This document shows, one piece after another, positions 51,521-59,956 of a stretch of DNA of 64,000 nucleotides (its first letter is position 1; each line of letters begins with the position of its first letter). Origin of the DNA: Pseudomonas sp. P7548 (GTDB lineage Bacteria > Pseudomonadota > Gammaproteobacteria > Pseudomonadales > Pseudomonadaceae). The notes under the pieces were generated by a model. It ran no database searches. It was given only the letters and a program-made list of their open reading frames with translations, and was not told the origin of the DNA. The stretch covers positions 148,341 through 212,340 of the forward strand of contig NZ_JACARO010000036.1 of assembly GCF_013386585.1 (NCBI RefSeq). Direction: 5' to 3'. The position numbers and the translations under genes were made by a program.

Positions 51521-51536
51521 TTGAGACAGTTCTTAA
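51521..51536 (+). promoter_or_regulatory. TGAGAC-type operator site 3 (LuxR side)
   Basis: TTGAGACAGTTCTTA, identical over 15 bases to the site before the adhesin (52561-52575). About 220 bases upstream of the LuxR gene. Confidence 0.65.
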
Positions 51537-51753
51537 AGCCTTTCTTTGTCTCAGCCCTTACTGTGGTTCTATCTGTCGAACATTCCGGTTCGCAGCCTGG
51601 GTGTGAAGTGACCTTTTAACGGGTGTTGCGCCCGACAGTTCTAATACGGGGTATTCGCTAACAGCAGCGAAGCCATTATTCAATTCGGCGTTAAATGGTT
51701 TAGGCGGCGCGAAAAAGGATGCAGGTTAAATTCCTGGGAAGACGAGGTGTGTG

Positions 51754-52425
51754 ATGTCTGGGTTAATCAGAGTGGGGGTGCTGGATGAACATGAGGTGGT
51801 CCGTCAGGGGTTGCGTTACCACCTGGCTGATCAATCCGGTATTGAAGTAACAGGCCTGTTCGAGACCACGGACAGTGCCTGGCAGGCGATCGAGCAGGGC
51901 CATTTGGACCTGTTGGTCATGGACAATGAATTGGAACACAGTGCCGCGCAGGACTTCATCAAGGCCTTGAGGGCGCAGTTCCCGCATATTTGGGTATTGG
52001 TCGTGGTGCCCGAGGCCGACCCCAGGGTTGCCATGCTCCTGCTGGCCGCCGGTGTGCAAGGCGTGGTCTGCAAGCGCCAGCCCCTGGGCGTGTTTATCCG
52101 CGCAATCGAAATGCTGGCATGCGGCCAGCGCTACCTCTGCTCCAGCATCGTCGTGGCGCAAGAGAATGACACCGTGTCGACCTGGTGGGAGGCCACCGGC
52201 GCAGAAGAAGCCTTGGCGTCCCACGCTTCGCTGTCTTTGCGCGAGCGTGAAGTGTTGAGGCTGTGCATCAGCGGGCTGACCGTGACGCGAATCGCTGAAA
52301 TGTTCAACCGCAGCCTTAAAACCGTCAGCACGCAAAAGTTGGCGGCGTACCGCAAGTTGGGCGTGACCAGTGACATGGATCTGTTCAAGCGTCTGTCCCA
52401 ATACCGAACGATGAAAGGGCTTTGA
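51754..52425 (+). CDS. LuxR/NarL-type response regulator
   Basis: 223 residues from the ATG at 51754 (MSGLIRVGVLDEHEVVRQGL), with GAGG ahead; the preceding GTG is also in frame. Receiver domain 1-120: acidic pair in VLDEHE, phosphoacceptor Asp in DLLVMDNELE (about residue 56), conserved Lys in VVCKRQ. The C-terminal LuxR helix-turn-helix is LSLREREVLRLCISGLTVTR then IAEMFNRSLKTVSTQKLAAY. No kinase gene adjoins it. It stands directly before the adhesin gene, and sites with the TGAGAC palindrome flank it on both sides, so it is the best candidate to bind them. Confidence 0.9.
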   Translation: MSGLIRVGVLDEHEVVRQGLRYHLADQSGIEVTGLFETTDSAWQAIEQGHLDLLVMDNELEHSAAQDFIKALRAQFPHIWVLVVVPEADPRVAMLLLAAGVQGVVCKRQPLGVFIRAIEMLACGQRYLCSSIVVAQENDTVSTWWEATGAEEALASHASLSLREREVLRLCISGLTVTRIAEMFNRSLKTVSTQKLAAYRKLGVTSDMDLFKRLSQYRTMKGL

Positions 52426-52439
52426 GACAAATCTCAAAG
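52420..52439. promoter_or_regulatory. TGAGAC-type operator site 4 (overlaps LuxR stop codon)
   Basis: Perfect 8-bp arms CTTTGAGA/TCTCAAAG with a CAAA centre; the TGA stop lies inside the left arm. The most symmetrical site of the set. Confidence 0.6.
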
Positions 52440-52483
52440 ACAGCCTGACCCTGGCAATGTTAGTTATTCGTTTTATCGTGAAG

Positions 52484-52505
52484 ACCCGCCTCGTGCGGGT
52501 TTTTG
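52484..52505 (+). terminator. Terminator of the LuxR gene
   Basis: Stem ACCCGC/GCGGGT with loop CTCGT, followed by TTTTTG. Confidence 0.85.
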
Positions 52506-52560
52506 TTTATGCGCGGTCAACACAGTAATTGCACACAAAAATAGTTAAGCCTGAGGGGTT

Positions 52561-52575
52561 TTGAGACAGTTCTTA
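52561..52575 (+). promoter_or_regulatory. TGAGAC-type operator site 5 (adhesin promoter)
   Basis: TTGAGACAGTTCTTA, identical to site 3, followed by TATTGCCTATTACG, which may hold the -10. It is 128 bases before the preferred adhesin start. Confidence 0.65.
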
Positions 52576-52702
52576 TATTGCCTATTACGTCGAGTGAGGA
52601 GAATTCCGACATCCAAGGATTCCTCTTAACGGAGTGGCTTGGTTGATAGGAATGCCGGACAAACCGGTGTACGCAATCCTGACTAACTCAAAGGCAGAAA
52701 AC

Positions 52703-55700
52703 GTGAACGCTAACTCTGTGAATATCGCCGTGGTAGACGGCAAGACGATTACCCAAACGGTGGACCTCGGTGCCGCCAAAACGGGTCTTCCTGTACGCAT
52801 CAAGGCCGTACAGGGTGGCAAGTACATCATTGGCGAAGGCGAAAAAGGCTTCGCGCCCGAAAACCTCACCATCAAGCGTGTGGGCAAAAACCTGCACATC
52901 GCCCTGGAAGGCACTGACCCGGACCAGGCTCAACTGATCATCGAAAACTTCGAAGGCAGCGGCGGCCAACTGGTCGGCCTCGCCGAAGACGGTTCCTACT
53001 ACGAATACATCTCCTCTGACGCTGACCAGGATGGCGCTGCTGCGTTCCTGTACGACGGCGCAGAGTCGGCCCAAGTGCTGGGCGCCCAACCGTTGGCCGG
53101 TTTTGGCAATGGCCTGGTCGCTGGCGCCGGTATCGGCTGGTTCTGGCCTGCACTGCTGGGCCTGGGCGCACTGGGCCTGCTCGGTGGCGTATATGCCGCC
53201 ACGCGTAACAAAGACGACAACAACGACCCAACCACCCCGGTTGGCGGCGGTAACGGCGACAAAGGCTCGCTGGGCGGCGTCACCGATGACGTGGGCGACA
53301 AACAAGGCCTGATCGGCCCAGGCGAATCCACCGACGACAAAACCCCAACCTTCACCGGTATCGGCAGGCCGGGTACCACTGTAGAAATCGTCGACAACGG
53401 CAAAGTCATCGGCACCGCGCCGGTGGGCGACGACGGCAAGTGGGAGTTCACCCCTGCAGAGCCAGGTCTGGCTGACGGCTCCCACAACATCGTGATCGTT
53501 CCGGTTGATGCTGGCGGTAACAAAGGCGAGCCTTCGCCTGGCCACATCATCATCGTCGACACCGTCGCACCCGCTGCCCCGCTCATCGACGGCGTGTACG
53601 ACGACACCGCGCCAAACGAGGGCCTGCTGGCCAGCGGCGACAGCACCAACGACACCACCCCGACGCTCAAAGGCACCGCTGAAGCGGGCGCCATCGTGCA
53701 CATCTACGATAACGGCGAACCCATCGGCACCGCCCTCGCAGACGAACACGGCAACTGGGAGTTCACCCCGAAAACTGAACTGGCCGAGGGCGCCCACGAG
53801 TTCACCATCGCCGCTGAAGACGCTGCCGGCAACATCAGCGTGCCTTCGCTGCCGTTCCCTATCGTCATCGACATCACCGCACCTGAAAAACCAGGCCCGG
53901 GCAAGGGCGGCATTGACGACATCTTCGACAACGTCGGCCCTGTCCAAGGCAGCATCGGCGACGGCGACAGCACCGACGACAACACCCCAACCTTCACCGG
54001 TAGCGGCGCAACGCCGGGCGATACCGTGATCATCATCGACAACGGCAAAATTATCGGTACTGTACCGGTCGACGAAGGCGGTAACTGGGAATTTACCCCG
54101 AACCCAGCGCTGGACACCGGCCCGCACGAAGTCGTGGTCGTGATCGAAGACCCGGCCGGCAACAAAAGCGAGCCATCCGACCCGATCACCGTGATTATCG
54201 TCGAAGACACCACCCCTCCGGTCAAGCCGACCCCGGGTGCAGGCGGCATTGAAATCATCACCGACGACGTCGGTCCGATCACCGGCATCATTGCCGATGG
54301 CGACAGCACCGACGACAACGCACCGACCTTTGGCGGCAGCGGCGCTGTGCCTGGCGACATCGTTACCATCATCGACAACGGCGAGCCAATCGGCAGCGTG
54401 GTTGTGGGCGACGACGGCAAGTGGGAATTCACTCCGGAGACTGGCAAAGAGCTGGCTGAAGGCAGCCACGAAATCGTGGTCGTGATCGAAGACCCATGGG
54501 GCAACCCAAGCGAGCCTTCCGATCCTATCACCATCATCGTCGACACCCAGGCACCGGTTACCCCGACCCTCGGTGCGGTCATCGATAACGAAGGTGACTC
54601 CACCGGCAACCTGAACCCAGGTGACGTTACCGATGACGCCCGCCCGGAGCTGACTGGCACCGCTGAGCCTGGCTCCGTGGTGACCATTTACGACAACGGC
54701 GCCATCCTTGACAGTGTCACGGCAGGTGCCGATGGTAGCTGGAGCTTCACGCCGCAATTGCCATTGAGCAACGGCCCGCACTCGTTCACGGTGACCTCGA
54801 CCGATAGCGTCGGCAACGTCAGCCTGCCTACCCCTGCCTTCGATCTGCAGATTGTCGCTGGCGGCTCGCCGTCCGCGCCTGCCATCACCGGTGTGGTGGA
54901 CGATCAAGGCAGCATCCAGGGCAACGTGAGTAAAGATGCAACGACGGACGATAACCTGCCGACCATCACAGGTACCGGCACAACGGGCGATACCATCTTG
55001 ATCTACAACGGTGACCAGCTGCTGGGCACTGCAAAAGTAGAGAATGGTCAGTGGGAGTTCACCCCTGAAACGGCTTTGGTGGACGGCACTTACAACCTGA
55101 CCGCCCAGGCCAAAAGCCCTGCCGATAACCTGAGCCCGGCCACGGGTGTCTACACGATTATCGTGGACACCAGCGCCCCGACTGCTCCCACTCAGCAGCA
55201 GTTGATCGATGACGTTGGCGCCGTGACCGGCCCGATTCCGTCCGGCGCAACCACCGACGACTCCAACCCGACGTTCGTAGGCATGGCGGAGCCTGGCTCC
55301 GTGGTCATGATCTATGACAATGGCGCCCTGCTCGACAGCCGTACCGCTGACAGCGACGGCAACTGGAGCTTCACCCCGACCACAGCTCTGGAAAACGGCC
55401 CGCACTCGCTGACTGCCCAGGCGGTAGATGCCGCTGGTAACGTTGGCCCGATGGGCCCGGCGATGACGTTCATCGTGGATGCCACGGCCGTGGAGATCTC
55501 CATCACCTCCGTGGTCGACGACGCTGGCTTCTACAAAGGTCCGCTGGAAAGCGGTGAATCCACCGATGACACCACCCCGACCCTGAATGGCCAGGCCACT
55601 CCGGGTGCGACCGTCAACATCTACAACGGCACCACCTTGGTGGATTCCGTTGTGGCCGACCCAGTGACCGGTGCGTGGAGTTTCACGATGCCCGAGCTGG

Positions 55701-57646
55701 CCCCTGGCACTCACAACCTGACGGCCACTGTCACCACCCCGGCGAGCGGCGAAAGTGCACCGACGCCGGCCTTCACCGTCATCGTCGACACCACGGCGCC
55801 GACTGCTCCGGTGATTGGCGCGGTGACAGACGACGTAGGCACGATCCAGGGCCCGATCGGAAATGGCCAGAGCACCGACGACAACACCCCGACCCTCAGC
55901 GGTGAGGGCCTGGAACCCGGTGACACGGTCGAAATCTACGACAATGGCGAGCTGCTCGGGACTGAGAAGGTCGATGAGAATGGGCATTGGAGCTTCACCC
56001 CTTCGCCCTCCCTCAACGATGGCTCCCACTCGCTGACTGTGATCACCCGTGACCCGGCCGGTAACCCCAGTGCGCCGTCTGATCCATGGATCGTCATCGT
56101 CGACACCGACGCACCAGTCGCCTCGGCTGTCGTGCAGAGCATGAGTAAGGACAGCGGTGCTGATCGCGAGGATTTCTTGACCAACGACGGAAGCGCTGGG
56201 CGCTTGATCCAGGGTTCGTTGACAGCGGCTTTGGTCGTTGGCGACAAAGTGCAGGTTTCCACTGATGGTGGGACTACCTGGCTGGATGCCTTGGTGAACG
56301 CCGACAACACTTGGAACTTCGTTGATCAGAACAGCCACACCGGTAACTGGACCATTCAAACTCGCGTAGTGGATGCGGCGGGGAATAGCAACTCGAGTTC
56401 CCAGGCGGTAACGCTGGATAGCGCAGGGCCTAATGCGCCTTCAGAGCTCGTAGTTGGAAACGAGAGTGTTGAGGTATCGATCTTTGGCTCAGGTGCCGTC
56501 GCAGGCGATATGATTACTGTACTGTGGGGCGATCATGCGGTAAACCATGAACTCAGTGCTACAGATATAGCGATGGGATCTGTTACTGTAGTAATTCCTT
56601 CCGACATTATAGCGCTAGTGCCAATTCCAGCGAGTGTTCATGCTGGTGTTGTTGATGCGGCCGGTAATCCTTCAGATTATCGCAAGTTAGATTCTTTGTA
56701 TGACTTTGAAGGCGTCCCATTGCAGTCAATGCCTGCCGCCGGTAGTAGTGTGGACTTGGGTCCATTTACCGCAACTCGTCTAGATAACACTGTCCCGTCT
56801 CCATCTAACTCAAACGGAGTGGTCAAGTCTAATAATTATGGTGACGTCGCACTTGCGATGACGGGTAGTTGGTTGTTTGATTTGAAGGGAGACTCTGCTT
56901 CAGCGATTGAGCTTAATGTGAGCGACAGTCAAGCAAATAACATCATTATTTTCTATGATGCTGCTGGAACGCCAATTCTGAGCACTACTATGAGCCCAGC
57001 GACTGGAATAGCTTCTTTTTCATTCACTATGCCAGGAAACACCGAATTTAGTACATTTGAAATTCGCACACTACAAGTTCCTACTCAGTTTGATTATATA
57101 GAAATACATGATGTAAAACTTATTGGTCTGGGTGGAAGTGTTGTCGTTCCACCGCTGGCAACACAGAGTGTAGTGAGTGGTATCTATTACGGTGGGGACG
57201 AGGAGAATGTATTCACTATAGGTGATGCCAACTATTTTGATGACGCGGATAGTGGCATTAATGGCGGCAGTGGAATCGATACGCTGAAACTTATGGGTGG
57301 TAACCAAACACTGGATCTGACAATTAATGCCGAAAAACTGACATCTGTCGAAATCATCGATATCACTGGTACTGGCAATAACACACTCAACCTGTCTTTG
57401 GGTGACGTGCTCGAACAGGGTGCAGCCTCCCTGTTCACCGCCGACGATACCGTGCAAATGATGATCAAGGGCAATGCCGGCGACGTGGTGAAACTCGACG
57501 ATCTGCTGCCCGACGGTACCGATCCGGGTGATTGGGCTGCTTCGGGCACTACAACGGTGGCGGGCGTTGTTTACAACGTCTTCCAACACTCGTCCCTAGA
57601 CGCGGAACTGTTGGTCCAGAGCGGCGTCACCACCAACCTGGTGTAA
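52703..57646 (+). CDS. Large BapA/LapF-like surface adhesin with Ig-like repeats, type I secretion substrate
   Basis: About 1647 residues from a GTG at 52703 preceded by AAGG at good spacing. Other in-frame starts at 52634 (GTG), 52643 (TTG) and 52652 (ATG) are possible. Residues 1-130: BapA/LapF-type prefix domain (SVNIAVVDGKTITQTVDLGA). About 132-166: hydrophobic GAGIGWFWPALLGLGALGLL segment. About 186-1135: nine Ig-like repeats of roughly 100 residues with the PxPTFTG, YDNGxxIG, WEFTP and DPAGN motifs. A divergent tenth lies at about 1136-1250, then a distinct AT-rich-encoded module (about 1250-1480). C-terminal secretion module (about 1493-1647) has GGSGIDTLKLMGG, an RTX-like turn. No canonical LapG di-alanine site (TAAG or PAAG) is seen near the N-terminus. 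It likely mediates cell-cell or surface adhesion in biofilms. Confidence 0.88.
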   Translation: MNANSVNIAVVDGKTITQTVDLGAAKTGLPVRIKAVQGGKYIIGEGEKGFAPENLTIKRVGKNLHIALEGTDPDQAQLIIENFEGSGGQLVGLAEDGSYYEYISSDADQDGAAAFLYDGAESAQVLGAQPLAGFGNGLVAGAGIGWFWPALLGLGALGLLGGVYAATRNKDDNNDPTTPVGGGNGDKGSLGGVTDDVGDKQGLIGPGESTDDKTPTFTGIGRPGTTVEIVDNGKVIGTAPVGDDGKWEFTPAEPGLADGSHNIVIVPVDAGGNKGEPSPGHIIIVDTVAPAAPLIDGVYDDTAPNEGLLASGDSTNDTTPTLKGTAEAGAIVHIYDNGEPIGTALADEHGNWEFTPKTELAEGAHEFTIAAEDAAGNISVPSLPFPIVIDITAPEKPGPGKGGIDDIFDNVGPVQGSIGDGDSTDDNTPTFTGSGATPGDTVIIIDNGKIIGTVPVDEGGNWEFTPNPALDTGPHEVVVVIEDPAGNKSEPSDPITVIIVEDTTPPVKPTPGAGGIEIITDDVGPITGIIADGDSTDDNAPTFGGSGAVPGDIVTIIDNGEPIGSVVVGDDGKWEFTPETGKELAEGSHEIVVVIEDPWGNPSEPSDPITIIVDTQAPVTPTLGAVIDNEGDSTGNLNPGDVTDDARPELTGTAEPGSVVTIYDNGAILDSVTAGADGSWSFTPQLPLSNGPHSFTVTSTDSVGNVSLPTPAFDLQIVAGGSPSAPAITGVVDDQGSIQGNVSKDATTDDNLPTITGTGTTGDTILIYNGDQLLGTAKVENGQWEFTPETALVDGTYNLTAQAKSPADNLSPATGVYTIIVDTSAPTAPTQQQLIDDVGAVTGPIPSGATTDDSNPTFVGMAEPGSVVMIYDNGALLDSRTADSDGNWSFTPTTALENGPHSLTAQAVDAAGNVGPMGPAMTFIVDATAVEISITSVVDDAGFYKGPLESGESTDDTTPTLNGQATPGATVNIYNGTTLVDSVVADPVTGAWSFTMPELAPGTHNLTATVTTPASGESAPTPAFTVIVDTTAPTAPVIGAVTDDVGTIQGPIGNGQSTDDNTPTLSGEGLEPGDTVEIYDNGELLGTEKVDENGHWSFTPSPSLNDGSHSLTVITRDPAGNPSAPSDPWIVIVDTDAPVASAVVQSMSKDSGADREDFLTNDGSAGRLIQGSLTAALVVGDKVQVSTDGGTTWLDALVNADNTWNFVDQNSHTGNWTIQTRVVDAAGNSNSSSQAVTLDSAGPNAPSELVVGNESVEVSIFGSGAVAGDMITVLWGDHAVNHELSATDIAMGSVTVVIPSDIIALVPIPASVHAGVVDAAGNPSDYRKLDSLYDFEGVPLQSMPAAGSSVDLGPFTATRLDNTVPSPSNSNGVVKSNNYGDVALAMTGSWLFDLKGDSASAIELNVSDSQANNIIIFYDAAGTPILSTTMSPATGIASFSFTMPGNTEFSTFEIRTLQVPTQFDYIEIHDVKLIGLGGSVVVPPLATQSVVSGIYYGGDEENVFTIGDANYFDDADSGINGGSGIDTLKLMGGNQTLDLTINAEKLTSVEIIDITGTGNNTLNLSLGDVLEQGAASLFTADDTVQMMIKGNAGDVVKLDDLLPDGTDPGDWAASGTTTVAGVVYNVFQHSSLDAELLVQSGVTTNLV

Positions 57647-57654
57647 GCCGGCCG

Positions 57655-57689
57655 CACCCGGCCCCGGGGGCTTTCCCGGGGCCTGGGTG
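57655..57689 (+). terminator. GC-rich hairpin after the adhesin gene
   Basis: Stem CACCCGGCCCCGGG with its near-complement CCCGGGGCCTGGGTG (one bulge). No clear T-run; may attenuate read-through into the OmpA-like gene. Confidence 0.6.
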
Positions 57690-57781
57690 CCCAGGCTTTA
57701 TCAGGGCAGGTGACTGCCGCTCTCAATTGTCTTTTACTTTTTTAGCCCGGGTGCCCAGCGGCACCCGCCGGAGTTTTGATC

Positions 57782-58705
57782 ATGTTTGCACGTCACAACA
57801 CCCTTACCGCTGCGCTGTTCGCGGCGGCCGTCTGCGCGATGCCCTTGGCTCACGCAGAACAGCAATACACCTACCGGTCGGCGGACATCCAGTCGTTCGG
57901 CAATGGTTACCAGCCGGTGGCCCCAGTCTCCGATGGCCAGGCCCAAGTGATTTACTACCGTGGCACCGATGGCCAGCAACGCGGTTCGGCCAACGTCTAC
58001 GTTGACCGTGAGTTCCACACCAGCCTGCTGCCAGGCGGCTACACCGCCTTCTGCGTGGAGCCGGGCAGCCGTACCCTCGGCGCCTACATCGGTGATGCCC
58101 CGAGCTACCGTGGCAAAACCACCGACTTGTACTCGGCCAAGCTGGAAGGCGGCAAGACCTACTTCCTCAAGGTTCGTGAAAACGGTAACGGCGCGCCATT
58201 GGCCGTGACCCGTGCCGACGCCGAGCGCGAGCTGGCCGGCAGCCGTGCCCAGGTGCAGGCGCTGTCCCGTGCTTCGAAGGTGCAGCAGTGCAACTTCGTC
58301 GACAAACCGGCCGAGGCCTTCAAGGACTACGCCTTGTCCGGCGACGTACTGTTTGCCTTCGGCAAGTCGGGCTACCAGGACATCAGCAGCCGTGGCCGTG
58401 TGGCGATCCTGGAGTTGGTCACCCAACTCAATCGCGAACACGCCAAGCTCGACCGCGTGGTTGTGGTGGGCCATACCGACCCGATCGGTTCCTACCAGGC
58501 CAACCAGACCCTGGGCCTCAAGCGTGCGCAAACCGTACGCCGCCTGCTGATCGACGGTGGCATTCCGTCCACCGCCGTGGTTGCGCGCAGCGCCGGCAGC
58601 AGTGAGCCCGTGACCGACGAATGCTACGGCAGCAAGGCCGAGCAAGTGGTGTGCAACGCGCCAAACCGTCGCGTCGTGGTCCGCGTGGACGTGAGCGGCC
58701 AGTAA
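57782..58705 (+). CDS. Secreted OmpA-like peptidoglycan-binding protein, copy 1
   Basis: 307 residues from the ATG at 57782 with GGAG eight bases ahead. Signal peptide MFARHNTLTAALFAAAVCAM cleaved near LAHA; no lipobox. Residues about 25-160 form a domain resembling DUF2846/PEGA-like beta sandwiches (VYVDREFHTSLLPGGYTAFC, GKTYFLKVRENGNG). The C-terminal OmpA domain (about 190-307) has LFAFGKSGYQDISSRG, VVVGHTDPIGSYQANQTLGL and NRRVVVRVD. It should bind peptidoglycan from the periplasm. Sitting between an adhesin and its exporter, it may anchor or brace the secretion complex. Confidence 0.87.
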   Translation: MFARHNTLTAALFAAAVCAMPLAHAEQQYTYRSADIQSFGNGYQPVAPVSDGQAQVIYYRGTDGQQRGSANVYVDREFHTSLLPGGYTAFCVEPGSRTLGAYIGDAPSYRGKTTDLYSAKLEGGKTYFLKVRENGNGAPLAVTRADAERELAGSRAQVQALSRASKVQQCNFVDKPAEAFKDYALSGDVLFAFGKSGYQDISSRGRVAILELVTQLNREHAKLDRVVVVGHTDPIGSYQANQTLGLKRAQTVRRLLIDGGIPSTAVVARSAGSSEPVTDECYGSKAEQVVCNAPNRRVVVRVDVSGQ

Positions 58706-58754
58706 CGCCCTCACGCTAAAACCGCCCCGGGAGGCCTTCGGGCTTCCCGTTCTT

Positions 58755-58787
58755 TGCCGCAAGCGCTGTGCGTTTGCGGCCTTTTTC
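58755..58787 (+). terminator. Terminator between the two OmpA-like genes
   Basis: Stem GCCGCAA/TTGCGGC with an 11-base loop, followed by CTTTTTC. The first OmpA gene may therefore end one transcript. Confidence 0.75.
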
Positions 58788-58840
58788 TCGACTCAATAAA
58801 CCGTCACCGGTTCGCTGGTGGCCACGGCGGAGTGACGCCC

Positions 58841-59761
58841 ATGTTTTTACTTAACAGGAACCGAGCTGCCGTGCTGATCGGCGCAGCCTTGTTCAATTTC
58901 CAGGCCTTGGCCAACGTGCCGGCGCCCGTGGCCGGCAAAGTGTTCGATGCCACCTACGAACCGGTGGCGGCCATTGGCGAAGACCAGGCCCAGGTGGTGT
59001 ATTACCGCGCGCTGGGCGGGGTGCAGCGCAAAGGCGCGGCCCATGTGTACGTCGACCGTGAGTTCCACGCCGGCCTGCTGCCGGGCGGCCACACCACGTT
59101 TTGCGTGGCACCGGGCACCCATACCCTGGGCGCTTACCTGGACGATATGCCGACCTATAAAGGCAAGCACAGCGACCTGTACCAGGCCACCCTGCAAGGC
59201 GGCAAGACCTACTACCTGCGCGTGCGCGAAGACGGCAACACCTTTCCGCTGCCGGTGGCCCGCGATGCGGCCGAGGCCGAACTGACCACCTCGCGCACCC
59301 AGGTGCACGCCGTGTCCCGCGCGGCGTCGGTCGAAGCGTGCCGGCATTACGACTACCTGGTGGACGAATCGCGCTTCAAGCACTACGAGCTGGCCAGTGA
59401 CGTGCTGTTTGCGTTTGGCAAAGCCGGCTCGGGGGATATTTCCAAAGCCGGGCACCAGGCCATTGCGCGCTTGATCAACGACCTGCATGACGACGATGCA
59501 CAGGTCAAGAGTGTGCAGGTGATCGGCCATACCGACCCGATCGGCGACGAAGCCAAAAACCAGCAACTGGGCCAGCAGCGTGCCGACACACTGCGCCAGC
59601 TGTTGATCAACAAAGGCATCCCGGAATCCATCATCAGCGCCTCCAGCGCCGGCAACCGCGAGCCGGCGGTGTTCAGCTGCTACGGCAGCCGTGCGCAGCA
59701 AATTGCCTGCTATGCGCCGAACCGGCGTGTGGTGGTGAAGGTGGAGCTGGGCCGTCCGTGA
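58841..59761 (+). CDS. Secreted OmpA-like peptidoglycan-binding protein, copy 2
   Basis: 306 residues from the ATG at 58841 with GGAG ahead. Signal peptide MFLLNRNRAAVLIGAALFNF cleaved near QALA. Same two-domain build as copy 1: HVYVDREFHAGLLPGGHTTF and GKTYYLRVREDGNT in the N-terminal domain, then LFAFGKAGSGDISKAG, VIGHTDPIGDEAKNQQLGQQ and NRRVVVKVELG in the OmpA domain. The two are clearly paralogues from a tandem duplication; most divergence is at the signal peptide and in the linker (about 165-185). Paired cysteines near the OmpA C-terminus (FSCYGS and QIACYAP) are shared with copy 1 and may form a disulfide. Confidence 0.87.
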   Translation: MFLLNRNRAAVLIGAALFNFQALANVPAPVAGKVFDATYEPVAAIGEDQAQVVYYRALGGVQRKGAAHVYVDREFHAGLLPGGHTTFCVAPGTHTLGAYLDDMPTYKGKHSDLYQATLQGGKTYYLRVREDGNTFPLPVARDAAEAELTTSRTQVHAVSRAASVEACRHYDYLVDESRFKHYELASDVLFAFGKAGSGDISKAGHQAIARLINDLHDDDAQVKSVQVIGHTDPIGDEAKNQQLGQQRADTLRQLLINKGIPESIISASSAGNREPAVFSCYGSRAQQIACYAPNRRVVVKVELGRP

Positions 59762-59816
59762 GACGTGCTGTCAGTGGGGCGTGCACCTGCCCGCAAGGGC
59801 TGTGGGGTCAGCCCTT

Positions 59817-59831
59817 TTGGGACAGGTCTTA
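59817..59831 (+). promoter_or_regulatory. TGAGAC-type operator site 6 (before the secretion operon)
   Basis: TTGGGACAGGTCTTA, differing from sites 3 and 5 at two positions, 126-140 bases before the ABC gene. A half-site TTGAGACATCC follows at 59905-59915. Confidence 0.5.
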
Positions 59832-59956
59832 TTCTTAGAGGCAGGCCGTCTCGTCAGAATTCTCCTAACGGTTTCCAAGGCCTGCCTGCTCGACAGGGCC
59901 AGCCTTGAGACATCCATTTTCAATGCGGTCGCCACCGGCGGCCCAGGACTCTTGTG

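Larger units (their letters stand above)
51362..51753. other. Divergent intergenic region katB/LuxR regulator (392 bp)
   Basis: No gene. It contains two full TGAGACA-type sites (51468-51482, 51521-51536) and a half-site TGAGACAAAG on the minus strand at 51544-51553. It also contains a GTCTC/GAGAC inverted pair at 51511-51527. The clustering suggests a densely regulated divergent promoter. Confidence 0.6.

Noticed and set aside
52703..53200. LapG-type cleavage site in the adhesin N-terminus
   Set aside because: I looked for TAAG, PAAG and AAAG near residues 60-160 and saw none; AAA and YAAT occur but do not fit the pattern I know.
53260..56100. Tandem repeat array that could suggest CRISPR or satellite DNA
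   Set aside because: The units are about 300 bp, in frame, and encode Ig-like adhesin domains; no short palindromic repeats with unique spacers.
52688..56359. 1223-codon minus-strand frame
   Set aside because: Antisense of the Ig-like repeats of the adhesin; length follows from the repeat periodicity.
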